Source: Pseudomonadota bacterium (lineage in GTDB: Bacteria > Pseudomonadota > Gammaproteobacteria > Steroidobacterales > Steroidobacteraceae). From it: a DNA stretch of 64,000 bases. Each line of letters starts with the position of its first letter. The stretch's first letter is position 1. Shown in pieces: positions 30,896 through 39,167 of the stretch. Where the stretch lies: the NCBI GenBank assembly GCA_018241525.1, contig JAFEDR010000010.1:434001-498000 (forward strand), in the 5' to 3' direction. Position numbers and translations under genes: made by a program. Below the pieces are notes generated by a model, which worked only from the letters and a program-made list of their open reading frames with translations, ran no database searches and was not told where the DNA came from.

Positions 30896-32276
30896 ACTGC
30901 TCTCGGTAGCGCCGCACGATCTGCAGCGCGACGATGTTGAGGAGCAGCGTCGCGACGAAGAGCACCAGCCCGAGCGCGAACGCCGCCAGCGTCTTCGGGC
31001 TGTCGAACTCCTGGTCGCCGACCAGCAGCGTGACGATCTGCACGGTGACCGTGGTGACGGCCTGCAGGGGATTCGCCGTCAGGTTCGCCGACAGGCCGGC
31101 GGCCATCACGACGATCATGGTCTCGCCGATCGCGCGCGAGACGGCCAGCAGCACGCCGCCCGCGATGCCGGGCAGCGCCGCCGGCAGCACCACGCGGCGG
31201 ATCGTTTCCGAGCGGGTCGCGCCGAGCGCATACGAGCCGTCGCGCAGCGACTGCGGCACCGCCGTGATCATGTCATCCGCGAGCGAGGACACGAACGGGA
31301 TGATCATGATGCCCATCACGAGACCGGCCGCGAGCGCGCTCTCGGAGGCCACCTGCAGCCCGAGCGACTGGCCGAGCGCGCGCAGCAGCGGGCCCACCGT
31401 CAGCGCTGCGAAGAAGCCATAGACGACCGTCGGCACGCCGGCGAGCACCTCGAGCAGCGGCTTTGTGATCGCACGCACGCGCCAGTCCGCATACTCAGCC
31501 AGGTAGATGGCGGCGAAGAGCCCAATCGGCACCGCGATCGACATCGCGATTGCCGAAATCAGCAGCGTGCCCGCGAACAGCGGCACGGCGCCGAACGCGC
31601 CGCTCGAGCCGACCTGGTCGGCGCGGATCGCCATCTGCGGGCTCCACTTCAGGCCGAACAGGAACTCGCTGACCGGGACCATCCGGAAAAACTGCAGGGC
31701 CTCGTAGAGCACCGACACCACGATGCCGACCGTGGTCAGGATCGCGATCATTGAGCACAGCAGCAGGTTGATCTCGACGAGCCGCTCGACGCGGTTGCGG
31801 GCCCGCAGCTCCGGCGTGATGCGCCGCCAGACGAGCACGCCGCCGAGGACTCCGACCAGCAGCGCCGCGATCGCCCCGCCGATGCGGCTGATCGCGTCGA
31901 GGTGCTGCCAGTGGCGGGCCGCGGCCTGCACCGGTGCCGAGGCCTCGGCGAACGGCACGCTGCCGGCGACGACGTTGCGCACGTCGTTGAGCAGCAGGTC
32001 GCGCGCCGCGCCGCCCGAGGGCGCGCCATCGCCGGCGAGCTGCGCCAGCACCGCATCGACGATCACCCGCTCGGCGAGGACGTGCCACAGGACCAGCACC
32101 GCGAAGGCCGGCAGCGCCGCCCAGAGCGCGGCGAGCAGGCCGTGGTAGCCCGGCAACGAATGCAGCTTGCGGATCGCCTGCGGCCCGCCGACGACCGCGA
32201 ACGAGCGGCGACGCGCGAGCCGGTAGGCCGCGTACGAGAGCGCGAGAATGGCGATGACGACGGAAGAGGTAGGCAT
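30888..32276 (-). CDS. pstC: Phosphate ABC transporter permease PstC
   Basis: PstC is the partner permease. The 462-residue product has an extended N-terminal region (about 1-170, two hydrophobic segments around a soluble stretch) before the conserved permease core. The core contains SLRDGSYALGATRSETIRRV (the EAA loop, about 345) and RAIGETMIVVMAAG (about 380). It is the first gene of the pstC-pstA-pstB-phoU unit. No pstS, the phosphate-binding protein, precedes it. The start ATG lacks a clear ribosome-binding site. Confidence 0.95.
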   Translation of the reverse strand: MPTSSVVIAILALSYAAYRLARRRSFAVVGGPQAIRKLHSLPGYHGLLAALWAALPAFAVLVLWHVLAERVIVDAVLAQLAGDGAPSGGAARDLLLNDVRNVVAGSVPFAEASAPVQAAARHWQHLDAISRIGGAIAALLVGVLGGVLVWRRITPELRARNRVERLVEINLLLCSMIAILTTVGIVVSVLYEALQFFRMVPVSEFLFGLKWSPQMAIRADQVGSSGAFGAVPLFAGTLLISAIAMSIAVPIGLFAAIYLAEYADWRVRAITKPLLEVLAGVPTVVYGFFAALTVGPLLRALGQSLGLQVASESALAAGLVMGIMIIPFVSSLADDMITAVPQSLRDGSYALGATRSETIRRVVLPAALPGIAGGVLLAVSRAIGETMIVVMAAGLSANLTANPLQAVTTVTVQIVTLLVGDQEFDSPKTLAAFALGLVLFVATLLLNIVALQIVRRYREQYE

Positions 32277-32392
32277 GCGCGAGCGCTGGACTGGCTCTCC
32301 GGTGCGTTCTCAGCCGGACTCGATCCCCGTCGGACGCCGGCACGCCCAAGCCGCGCGTCGTTATGGGTGGTGCGGCTCCCGTGGTCCTGCAC

Positions 32393-32479
32393 AGTATCCC
32401 GGAGGATTGTGACGAATTTGTTTCAACGCGAGCTGCGCTGCCGTCGAGCAAAGGCCGCTATGTGACTGTTTTGTCACAT
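32393..32479 (-). promoter_or_regulatory. Candidate PhoB-controlled promoter region of pstCAB-phoU
   Basis: The 305-nt space between pstC and dapE holds two minus-strand 7-4-7 direct-repeat candidates for Pho boxes. One is at 32479-32462 (ATGTGAC, AAAA, CAGTCAC; 9 of 14 matches to CTGTCAT repeats), the other at 32424-32407 or so (ending TCGTCAC; weaker). A -10-like GATACT at 32398-32393 lies about 9 nt after the proximal one. The distal element is also a perfect palindrome, TGTGAC-TGTTTT-GTCACA (32461-32478). Regulation by PhoB fits the pst genes but is inferred. Confidence 0.4.
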
Positions 32480-32523
32480 TGCGCATCGTCTCGGCCCGAT
32501 CCGTACGGTTCCCGGGCGCTCGC

Positions 32524-32552
32524 TTGCGACCCGCTGGCGCCGTCGCTATAAA
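32524..32552 (+). promoter_or_regulatory. Sigma70-type promoter of dapE
   Basis: TTGCGA (32524-32529), a 17-nt spacer and TATAAA (32547-32552) form a strong sigma70-type promoter. Transcription would begin near 32559, leaving a leader of about 23 nt that contains AGGGA before the dapE ATG at 32582. Confidence 0.65.
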
Positions 32553-32581
32553 GGCGCGCCACGCCGCATAGGGAACCGCCG

Positions 32582-33712
32582 ATGTCCGACGCGCTCGCCC
32601 TGACCGAGGCCCTGATCCGCCTCCCGTCCGTGAGCCCGGCGGACGCGGGCTGCCAGTCGATCCTGATCGAGCGGCTCGAGCGCGCCGGCTTCGCGATTGA
32701 GCGGCTGCCGTTCGGCCCGGTCGAGAACTTCTGGGCGACGCACGGCTCGGCCTCGGAACCCACCTTCTGCTTTGCCGGCCACACCGACGTCGTGCCGCCG
32801 GGCCCCGCCGAGCACTGGGTCACGGACCCCTACGTGCCGGTCGTCCGCGATGGCCACCTCTACGGGCGCGGCGCCGCGGATATGAAGAGCGGCCTGGCCG
32901 CGATGGTGACCGCGACCGAGTCGTTCGTCGCGCGCCATCCACGCCACCGCGGCCGGATCGCGTACCTGATCACGAGCGACGAGGAAGGCCCGTCGGTCGA
33001 CGGCACCCGCCGGGTCGCCGAGGTGCTGCGTGCGCGCCGGGAGCGCATCGACTGGTGCCTCGTCGGTGAGCCTTCCAGCGAGCGCGCCTTCGGCGATACG
33101 GTGAAGATCGGCCGGCGTGGCTCGCTGAGTGGTCGCCTGACCGTGCACGGCGTGCAGGGGCACGTCGCCTATCCCCATCGCGCCGAGAACCCCGTGCACG
33201 CGCTGGCGCCCGCGCTGCAGGAGCTGTGTGCGCACCGCTGGGACGAGGGCGACGGGCACTTCGAGCCCAGCTCCTTCCAGGTCTCCAACGTCAATGCCGG
33301 CACCGGCGCGCCGAACGTGATCCCCGGCGAGCTGAAGCTGCGCTTCAACGTTCGCTTCGCGCCGGTGCAGACGGTCGAGGGTCTGCAGCGCACGATCACC
33401 GGCATCCTCGACCGCCACCGGGTGCGCTACTCGCTCGACTGGTTCGTGTCGGGCCTGCCGTTCTTCACGCCGCCCGGCGCGCTGTCCGAGGCCGTCTGCG
33501 AGGCGGTCGCGGCGGTCGCGGGCCGTACGCCTGCACTGTCGACGGGCGGCGGGACCTCCGACGGCCGCTTCATCGCCCCGCTCGGCGCGCAGGTCGTCGA
33601 GCTCGGCGTGCGCAACGAGACGATCCACCAGGTCAACGAGTGCGTCGCGGTCGCCGAGATCGACCTGCTCGAGCGCAGCTACGCCGGGATCCTCGAGCGC
33701 CTGCTAGCATAG
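32582..33712 (+). CDS. dapE: Succinyl-diaminopimelate desuccinylase
   Basis: DapE is the zinc hydrolase that follows DapC in the succinylase pathway, yielding LL-diaminopimelate. The 376-residue product (E. coli 375) has the metal ligands in [11 protein letters not shown] (about 65), [15 protein letters not shown] (about 97), [11 protein letters not shown] (about 133) and VGEPSS (about 162); the last is in [10 protein letters not shown] near 345. It has its own promoter and is separated from dapC-dapD by about 7.8 kb. Confidence 0.97.
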   Translation: MSDALALTEALIRLPSVSPADAGCQSILIERLERAGFAIERLPFGPVENFWATHGSASEPTFCFAGHTDVVPPGPAEHWVTDPYVPVVRDGHLYGRGAADMKSGLAAMVTATESFVARHPRHRGRIAYLITSDEEGPSVDGTRRVAEVLRARRERIDWCLVGEPSSERAFGDTVKIGRRGSLSGRLTVHGVQGHVAYPHRAENPVHALAPALQELCAHRWDEGDGHFEPSSFQVSNVNAGTGAPNVIPGELKLRFNVRFAPVQTVEGLQRTITGILDRHRVRYSLDWFVSGLPFFTPPGALSEAVCEAVAAVAGRTPALSTGGGTSDGRFIAPLGAQVVELGVRNETIHQVNECVAVAEIDLLERSYAGILERLLA

Positions 33713-33716
33713 GCGC

Positions 33717-33968
33717 ATGGAACAGCTGCCCCGTGCCCTCGTGATCGCCGCACTGATCTTGGGCGGCGCGCTGATCGTTCGCGGCCTCTACCCCGCCGAT
33801 CGCTACTCGATGGTCGCCGTGCCGGGCGGCGCCTACCGCCTAGACCGGCTGACCGGCGGCGTGCTGTTCTGCGACGCCGCGCTGTGCCGCTCGCTGCCGC
33901 TGGTCGCGATCGTCGCGCGACCGGCGCCACCGGCCGCGCCGCCACCCGCCCCCGCCACCGGTACCTGA
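33717..33968 (+). CDS. Small membrane-anchored protein of unknown function
   Basis: An 83-residue product starts 4 nt after the dapE stop. One N-terminal hydrophobic helix (LVIAALILGGALIV, about 8-21) is followed by a short domain with YRLDRLTGGVLFCDAALC (about 41-58) and a Pro/Ala-rich end. The VPGGAYRLDRLTGGVLFC pattern resembles small proteins in which an xRLDxxTGxxxxC motif follows a membrane anchor; I do not know the function. Proximity to dapE suggests co-transcription. Confidence 0.65.
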   Translation: MEQLPRALVIAALILGGALIVRGLYPADRYSMVAVPGGAYRLDRLTGGVLFCDAALCRSLPLVAIVARPAPPAAPPPAPATGT

Positions 33969-34144
33969 TCGGACCCGGCGCACGCCGAGCGTCGCCGCAA
34001 CGTCCGACAGCTGTCACCGCGTGCTCGCCGCTCGCGCCGCCGTGCGCCGACAGTCATCGAGACGCAGCATTGGCGCGCGACACTGCGCTCGTCGGCAATG
34101 CATCGCCCGTGCTCACGAGTACGGCGAGCCAGGGGGACTCCGGC

Positions 34145-34480
34145 ATGGCAATCGAAGTCGGCGCGCGGCCACGCGCGCCGAGCGCGACCGCTCCGCTCAG
34201 CGGCCGGGCGCGCGCGGCGCTTTCGCAGCACCAGCGTCGCGTCGCGGTGCTGCAGCGGGACCTGCAGAGCGCGGACCGCGTGCTCGCCGGCGCGCTGTCG
34301 GCCTGCGACGGCTCGAGCCAAGCCGACATGCTGGGGGGCTATCTGGAGGCCGTGCAGGAGCTGCGCGTGAGCCTCGAGCGACTCGAGGGCTTCCTGTTGC
34401 AGCGACTTGCGGGGCGCGCCGCCGACGAGGAACCGCCCGACGTGCTGGCTGCGGTGGCCGCCCGTGACGAGCGCGGCTAG
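34145..34480 (+). CDS. Hypothetical helical protein
   Basis: A 111-residue reading frame begins at an ATG preceded by GGGGGA at good distance. The predicted protein is rich in Ala, Arg, Gln and Leu, with two helical, coiled-coil-like stretches (QHQRRVAVLQRDLQSADRVL, about 28-47, and YLEAVQELRVSLERLEGFLL, about 63-82). I recognise no family. It ends within the last codons of the convergent dsbB. The preceding about 175 nt (33969-34144) show no gene or clear signal. It may be an artefact of high GC, but the start context and composition favour a real gene. Confidence 0.5.
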   Translation: MAIEVGARPRAPSATAPLSGRARAALSQHQRRVAVLQRDLQSADRVLAGALSACDGSSQADMLGGYLEAVQELRVSLERLEGFLLQRLAGRAADEEPPDVLAAVAARDERG

Positions 34481-34995
34481 CGGGCTCGCCGACCCGCGGT
34501 GAGGTTGGCCCAGACGCCGGCGCCGCCGAGCAGCCCGACCCCGACCAGCACCCACGCCTGCATCGACAGGCCGAGGAAGCGCCACGCCACGATCTGGCAC
34601 TCGGCGCCACCGTTCCAGATCCGCGCGGCGACTTCCGCCGGCGGCAGCATGTCGAGCATCGCGTAGAAGTCGGCACCGCACGACGGCAGGCTGCCGAGCG
34701 GCTGCAGCGACATCCACACGTGGCGGCCGGCGAGCGCGAGGCCCGCCGTCGCGGCGACCGCGATCAGCAGCGCGTACAGCCGCGCGCCGACCACGCCCGG
34801 GTGCTGCAGCGCCGCCAGCAGGAACACCACGCCGAGCGCGCTGACCGCGATCCGCTGCAGCACGCACATGTTGCACGGCTGCAGGTGCAGCACGTACTGC
34901 GCATACAACGCGAACGCCATCATCGCGCCGCAGCCGAGCGCCCCGAGGAGGTTGATCTGCCGGCGGCGATGCGCGCCGGGGTCGGCGCTGCTCAC
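34477..34995 (-). CDS. dsbB: Disulfide bond formation protein DsbB
   Basis: DsbB reoxidises periplasmic DsbA and passes electrons to quinones. The GTG at 34995 gives 172 residues (E. coli 176) with four hydrophobic segments. The first cysteine pair is in QPCNMCVLQR (about 44-47) and the second pair is SCGADF (about 104) and GAECQIVAW (about 130), matching DsbB topology. The GTG overlaps the stop of the upstream phoU as GTGA, an unusual pairing. The frame is open further upstream, but only inside phoU. Confidence 0.94.
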   Translation of the reverse strand: MSSADPGAHRRRQINLLGALGCGAMMAFALYAQYVLHLQPCNMCVLQRIAVSALGVVFLLAALQHPGVVGARLYALLIAVAATAGLALAGRHVWMSLQPLGSLPSCGADFYAMLDMLPPAEVAARIWNGGAECQIVAWRFLGLSMQAWVLVGVGLLGGAGVWANLTAGRRAR

Positions 34996-35717
34996 GTGCG
35001 ACCGGCCGCCCGCAGGTCGCGCTCGACGTCGTCGAGCGAGGTGTGGCGGATGTCCTTGCCGTGCACCATGAAGACGACGTACTCGCAGATGTTCTTCGCG
35101 TGGTCGCCGATGCGCTCGAGCGCGCGCGCCACCCACAGCACGTCAAGCGCGCGCCGGATCGAGCGCGGGTCTTCCATCATGAACGTGATGCACTGTCGCT
35201 GGATGGATTCGTACTCGTCGTCGAGCACCCGGTCCTCGCGGCAGATCTTGAGCGCCGCGTCGGCGTCGAGACGCGCGAACGAGTCGAGCGCGTCGTGCAC
35301 CATCTGCTGTGCCAGGCGGCCGAGGTGCTTGATCTCGCGGTAACGGTCGGCGGGGCGCTCCATGGTCGCGAGCCGCGAGGCGATGTAGCCGATCTTCTCC
35401 GCCTCGTCGCCGATGCGCTCCAGGTCGGTGATGGTCTTGATGATCGCGACGATCAGCCGCAGGTCCGAGGCGGCCGGTGCCCGGGTCGCGAGGATGCGGC
35501 TGCACTCCTCGTCGATCGACACCTCCATGTTGTTGACCTGGTGGTCGCCCCGGGCGACCTCCTCGCCGAGCTGGCTGTTGGCGTCGATCAGCGCCGCCAC
35601 CGCCCGGGTCAGCTGCTGCTCGACAAATCCGCCCATCTGCAGCGCCCGGCTACGGACGCCCTCGAGATCCTCGTTGAATCGTCGCGAGATGTGCGGACCG
35701 AGATTCGTGACGTCCAT
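34992..35717 (-). CDS. phoU: Phosphate transport regulator PhoU (second copy)
   Basis: This 241-residue protein is closer to canonical PhoU (E. coli 241) than the copy next to pstB. It starts MDVTNLGPHISRRFNEDLEGVR and has both signature repeats TDLERIGDEAEKIGYIA (about 97-113) and ARALERIGDHAKNICEYVV (about 200). It lies about 3 kb from the pst genes, in an operon with dsbB. It may be the main PhoR-interacting copy; that is inferred from its canonical form only. Confidence 0.95.
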   Translation of the reverse strand: MDVTNLGPHISRRFNEDLEGVRSRALQMGGFVEQQLTRAVAALIDANSQLGEEVARGDHQVNNMEVSIDEECSRILATRAPAASDLRLIVAIIKTITDLERIGDEAEKIGYIASRLATMERPADRYREIKHLGRLAQQMVHDALDSFARLDADAALKICREDRVLDDEYESIQRQCITFMMEDPRSIRRALDVLWVARALERIGDHAKNICEYVVFMVHGKDIRHTSLDDVERDLRAAGRT

Positions 35718-35749
35718 GCAACGCCGCCTGTCGTCTTAGACCAAGGCAC

Positions 35750-35777
35750 TATATACACGCTCCGAACGCACTGTCAG
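35750..35777 (-). promoter_or_regulatory. Promoter of phoU-dsbB
   Basis: On the minus strand CTGACA (35777-35772), a 16-nt spacer and TATATA (35755-35750) make a reasonable sigma70-type promoter. Transcription would begin about 30 nt before the phoU ATG at 35717. The -35 also contains a TGTCAG half-site on the opposite strand. Confidence 0.5.
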
Positions 35778-35819
35778 GTTACGGCCCGGCTGACCCGTCC
35801 CGCCTCGGTTGTGGGTCAA

Positions 35820-35837
35820 ATGTCACGCGTTCGTCAT
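35820..35837 (+). promoter_or_regulatory. Candidate Pho box upstream of the porin gene
   Basis: ATGTCAC-GCGT-TCGTCAT is a 7-4-7 direct repeat with 10 of 14 matches to the PhoB consensus (CTGTCAT twice), and another CGTCA follows at 35845-35849. It lies 190 nt before the porin ATG and also upstream of the divergent phoU. Downstream, TGTTGC-CTTTTT-GCAACA (35874-35891) is an inverted repeat and GTATAAAAT (35916-35924) is a -10-like sequence without a good -35. Function is inferred. Confidence 0.4.
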
Positions 35838-36010
35838 ATCGACCCGTCAGACTGCGCGCCGATGGCCACGGTATGTTGCCTTTTTGCAACAACGCCATGA
35901 TCCAGTCCCAGCTCCGTATAAAATACGCGGAATACCAGTATTTCAGGACCTGTCGGCTGCAACGCGACGCCCGTCCCCTTCAGAACCATCACCACTCGGG
36001 AGCACAGACG

Positions 36011-37639
36011 ATGCTGAAAACCAACATTCCGTCGGCGTCCGCCGCTCGGCAGAGCCGCCGGTCGACCACGGTCACCACGGCGATCGCCGCCGCGCTGGCG
36101 CTGTCCGCCTCGACGGCCGCGTTCGCGGACTCTGACTCCGAGCTCAACGCGCTGAAGAAGCAGGTCCAGGAGCTGCAGCAGAAGATCGATGCGCTCGCGA
36201 AGCAGCAGGCCCAGGCCCCCGCCGCGGCTCCCGCGCCGGCCGCCAGCGCTGCGCCCGCCGCCGCCAAGGCGCCGAGCGACGGCGCCTTCAGCATGTACGG
36301 CATCACCCTCTCCGGCGTCCTCGACGTCGGCGTGACGTACGCGAACCACGCCGCCCCGATCAGCGACTACTTCGGCGGCGGGCTGTACTCCTACATCCAG
36401 AAGTACAACACGCGCAGCATCTTCACGGCCTCCGAGAACAACCTCAGCCAGTCGCGCATCACGATCTCCGGCGAGAAGGAGATCCTGAACGGCTGGTCCG
36501 GCATCTTCCGGCTCGAGACCGCGATCAACCCGCTGTCCGGCAACATCAGCGACGCGCTGAAGTCGCTGACGAACAACAACGGCAAGCCGTGCGGCTTCAC
36601 CGCCGGCGTCTGGAACTGCACCTACACGACCGGTGCGGACTCGAGCGTCAACGGCGAGCTCTTCAACAGCGCCGCGTTCGTCGGGTTCCAGAACAAGGAA
36701 TTCGGCACCGTTACGATCGGCCGCCAGAACGGCCTGCTGGCCGACGGCATCGCGAAGTTTGACCCGATGGCCGCCTCGCAGGCGTTCTCGGTGATCGGCA
36801 TCTCGGGCACCGCCGGCGGCGGCGGCAACACCGAGAACCGGCGCCTCGACAGCTCGGTGAAGTACAACGCGCAGTTCGGCGCGCTGCACGCCGGCGTGCA
36901 GTACCAGTTCAACGGCTCGAGCGGCACGGCCGGCAACGCCTGGCAGCTGGTCCTCGGCGGCACCTTCCCGTCGGTCACCTTCGATGCGTTCTACGCGAAG
37001 AAGGAACAGGCCATCGGTGCGGCCTCGCTGAGCGCGGCCCAGGTGACGACGCTGAACTGCCCGTACGTGGTCGCCGCCAACCCGGTTGCGCCGTGCACGG
37101 TCGCCGGCGGCGGTGGCAACGCCATCGACAAGTCGCTGTCCGGCACGATCACCGACAACACCGCGTTCGCCTTCATGACGCAGTGGAGCATCGGCAAGGG
37201 CAAGCTGTTCGCCTCCTACGAGCACATCCAGTACCTGAACCCGTCGACCCCGCTCGCGGCCGGCAGCGCCACGCTCGGCGGCTACATCCTCGCCTACGTG
37301 AACAACGCCTCGATCCCGGTCGGGCAGACCAAGGTCGTGCAGTTCGAGTGGGTCGGCTACAAGTACCCGATCACCCCGGCGGTGGACTGGACGATCGCGG
37401 CCTACCGCCAGTCGCAGGGTGCGTTCGCGACCGGCGCCAACTCCGGCTGCAGCGACACGCGCTCCGGGCAGTGCAGCGGCAACCTGATGGCGTACTCGAC
37501 GGACGTCGTGTACCACCTCAGCAAGCGCTTCGATGCCTACGGTGGCGCGATGTGGTCGGAGGTCAAGGGCGGTCTCGCGAACGGCTTCCTGGTTCGTACC
37601 GAGATCAACCCGACGGTCGGCGTCCGCCTGACGTTCTGA
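36011..37639 (+). CDS. Outer membrane porin (Gram-negative porin family)
   Basis: The ATG at 36011 gives a 542-residue precursor with a long signal peptide (hydrophobic TTAIAAALALSAS, cleavage after AFA at about 39). The mature N-terminus carries a coiled coil (LNALKKQVQELQQKIDALAKQ, about 44-64) and an Ala/Pro linker. The barrel begins FSMYGITLSGVLDVGVTY and shows alternating aromatic strands, FEWVGYKYPIT, and a terminal Phe in VGVRLTF. The coiled coil before the barrel resembles porins that trimerise or contact peptidoglycan. The neighbourhood (phoU, pst, candidate Pho box) hints at anion or phosphate uptake, which is inferred. Confidence 0.88.
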   Translation: MLKTNIPSASAARQSRRSTTVTTAIAAALALSASTAAFADSDSELNALKKQVQELQQKIDALAKQQAQAPAAAPAPAASAAPAAAKAPSDGAFSMYGITLSGVLDVGVTYANHAAPISDYFGGGLYSYIQKYNTRSIFTASENNLSQSRITISGEKEILNGWSGIFRLETAINPLSGNISDALKSLTNNNGKPCGFTAGVWNCTYTTGADSSVNGELFNSAAFVGFQNKEFGTVTIGRQNGLLADGIAKFDPMAASQAFSVIGISGTAGGGGNTENRRLDSSVKYNAQFGALHAGVQYQFNGSSGTAGNAWQLVLGGTFPSVTFDAFYAKKEQAIGAASLSAAQVTTLNCPYVVAANPVAPCTVAGGGGNAIDKSLSGTITDNTAFAFMTQWSIGKGKLFASYEHIQYLNPSTPLAAGSATLGGYILAYVNNASIPVGQTKVVQFEWVGYKYPITPAVDWTIAAYRQSQGAFATGANSGCSDTRSGQCSGNLMAYSTDVVYHLSKRFDAYGGAMWSEVKGGLANGFLVRTEINPTVGVRLTF

Positions 37640-37681
37640 TCCGGCGCGCCGGGCCGCCGAGCGCGGCCCGGCCCTGCCGCC

Positions 37682-37721
37682 ACTCCCGCGAGGGCCGCAC
37701 GCCGTCGCGGGAGTTTTCTTT
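37682..37721 (+). terminator. Rho-independent terminator of the porin gene
   Basis: ACTCCCGCGA (37682-37691) pairs with TCGCGGGAGT (37705-37714) to give a perfect 10-bp GC-rich stem with a 13-nt loop, followed by a T-rich run (TTTTCTTT). It lies 43 nt after the porin stop, and the next gene is convergent. Confidence 0.9.
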
Positions 37722-37739
37722 GGTGCGGTCGCCGCGCTG

Positions 37740-39167
37740 TCAGCCGCGCGGTAGTTCCGCGAGGCTCCAGCCCCCGCCGACGCCGCGGATCAGGCCGACG
37801 CTCGCCGTCAGCCGGCGTACCTGCACCGCCACGAGTGCACCCTCAGCCTGCAGCGCCGCGGTTTGCGCGGTCACGACCTCGAGGTAGCTGGCAGCCCCCT
37901 CGGTGTAGCGCCGCGTCGCGAGCTCGAGCGATCGCTCCGCGGCCTGTGCCGCCGCATTCTGCTCACCCGTCTCGTCCGCCAGGCGGCCGAGCAGCGCGAG
38001 ATCATCGGCGACTTCCTGGAAGGCCGACAGCACCGTGCCGCGGTAGCGCGCGGCAGCCTCGTCGAAGGCCGCGCGCGAGCGCGCCACCTCCGCGCGGCGA
38101 AAGCCAGCGTCGAACAGCGTCAGCAACGCCTGCGGCCCCAGTGCCCAGAAGCGGTTGGGCGCCGACAGCCAGCCCGAGGTGACGGTGTCCTCGTAGCCGC
38201 CGGTCGCGGCGAGCGTGATCCGCGGGAAGTAGGCGGCACGCGCGACGCCGATCGTGGCGTTCGCGGCCCGCATGCGCCGCTCGGCAGCCGCAATGTCCGG
38301 TCGCCGCTCCAGCAGCGCGGACGGCAACCCCACCGGCAGGTCCGGTATTGGCGGCAGCGCCGGGCGGGGCTCCAGCGTGAGGGCTTCGGGGGTGGCGCCG
38401 ACGAGCCTTGCGATGGCGTGCTCAAAGAGCGATCGGCGCGCGCGCAAGTCGGTCCGCTGCGCACTCGCCGCAGCCAGCTGGTTCTCGGCCCGCGCCAGGT
38501 CGAGGCCCGAGGCGATGCCACCGTCGTGCCGGTCGCGGACGAGCGCGAGGGCGCGCCGGTACGCGTCGATCGTGTCGTCGTAGAGCTTGAGCTGGACATC
38601 GATCCCGCACAACGCGAGGTAATCGCCGGCGAGTTCCGCCTGCAGCCCGAGCCGCAGCGATGCAAGGTCCGCCGCGGCGGCCTGCGCCCCGGCGCGGCCG
38701 GCGGTGGCCACGTTGCGGGCCCGCCCCCACAGATCCACTTCGTAGGCCGCCGTGCCGACCAGCACGTCGTCGCGGTAGTTGGCAGGCTGCTGCAGCGAGC
38801 GCAGCGGCCGGTTGTCCGACTGGCGGTCCTGGTTCAGGTAGCCACCGGCGACGACGCTCGGGAAGAGGCCGGCGCCGGCCTGGGTAGCGAGCGCGCGCGC
38901 CTGCGTGTAGCGGGCTACCGCCGCGGCGAGATCGGGGCTCTCGGCCTCGAGCCGCGCCTCCAGCGCATCGAGCCGCGCGTCGCCGTAACGCTGCCACCAC
39001 GGCCCACGCGGCAACTGGTCGGTCGGGCTGGCCGGCTGCCAGCTGCCCTCGCCGCCCAGCGATTCCGGCACCGGCACCGCCGGCAGTTGGTAGCGCGGCG
39101 CGAGCGTGCAGCCGCCCGAGCCGAGCAAGAGCGTGAGGGCCGCGCCGAGCAGGCAGAAGCGCTTCAC
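37740..39167 (-). CDS. RND efflux outer membrane lipoprotein (NodT/OprM family)
   Basis: This is the outer-membrane channel of a tripartite efflux pump. The 475-residue precursor has a lipoprotein signal with lipobox LGSGGC (Cys at about 20) and then the N-terminal LAPRYQLPAVPVPESL typical of the family. Two OEP repeats follow; GTAAYEVDLWGRARNVATAG near residue 138 and LPVGLPSALLERRPDIAAAERRMRAANATIG near 275 are the usual signatures. The start is a GTG overlapping the adaptor stop as GTGA. It is the last gene of the pump operon. Confidence 0.95.
   Translation of the reverse strand: MKRFCLLGAALTLLLGSGGCTLAPRYQLPAVPVPESLGGEGSWQPASPTDQLPRGPWWQRYGDARLDALEARLEAESPDLAAAVARYTQARALATQAGAGLFPSVVAGGYLNQDRQSDNRPLRSLQQPANYRDDVLVGTAAYEVDLWGRARNVATAGRAGAQAAAADLASLRLGLQAELAGDYLALCGIDVQLKLYDDTIDAYRRALALVRDRHDGGIASGLDLARAENQLAAASAQRTDLRARRSLFEHAIARLVGATPEALTLEPRPALPPIPDLPVGLPSALLERRPDIAAAERRMRAANATIGVARAAYFPRITLAATGGYEDTVTSGWLSAPNRFWALGPQALLTLFDAGFRRAEVARSRAAFDEAAARYRGTVLSAFQEVADDLALLGRLADETGEQNAAAQAAERSLELATRRYTEGAASYLEVVTAQTAALQAEGALVAVQVRRLTASVGLIRGVGGGWSLAELPRG

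Noticed and set aside
32461..32478. TGTGAC-N6-GTCACA as a classical CRP site
   Set aside because: The spacing between TGTGA and TCACA is 8, not the 6 of a CRP site, so I kept it only as a Pho-like or unknown palindrome.
35874..35891. TGTTGC-CTTTTT-GCAACA as a terminator
   Set aside because: No T-run follows the second arm, and it lies upstream of the porin gene rather than after a gene.
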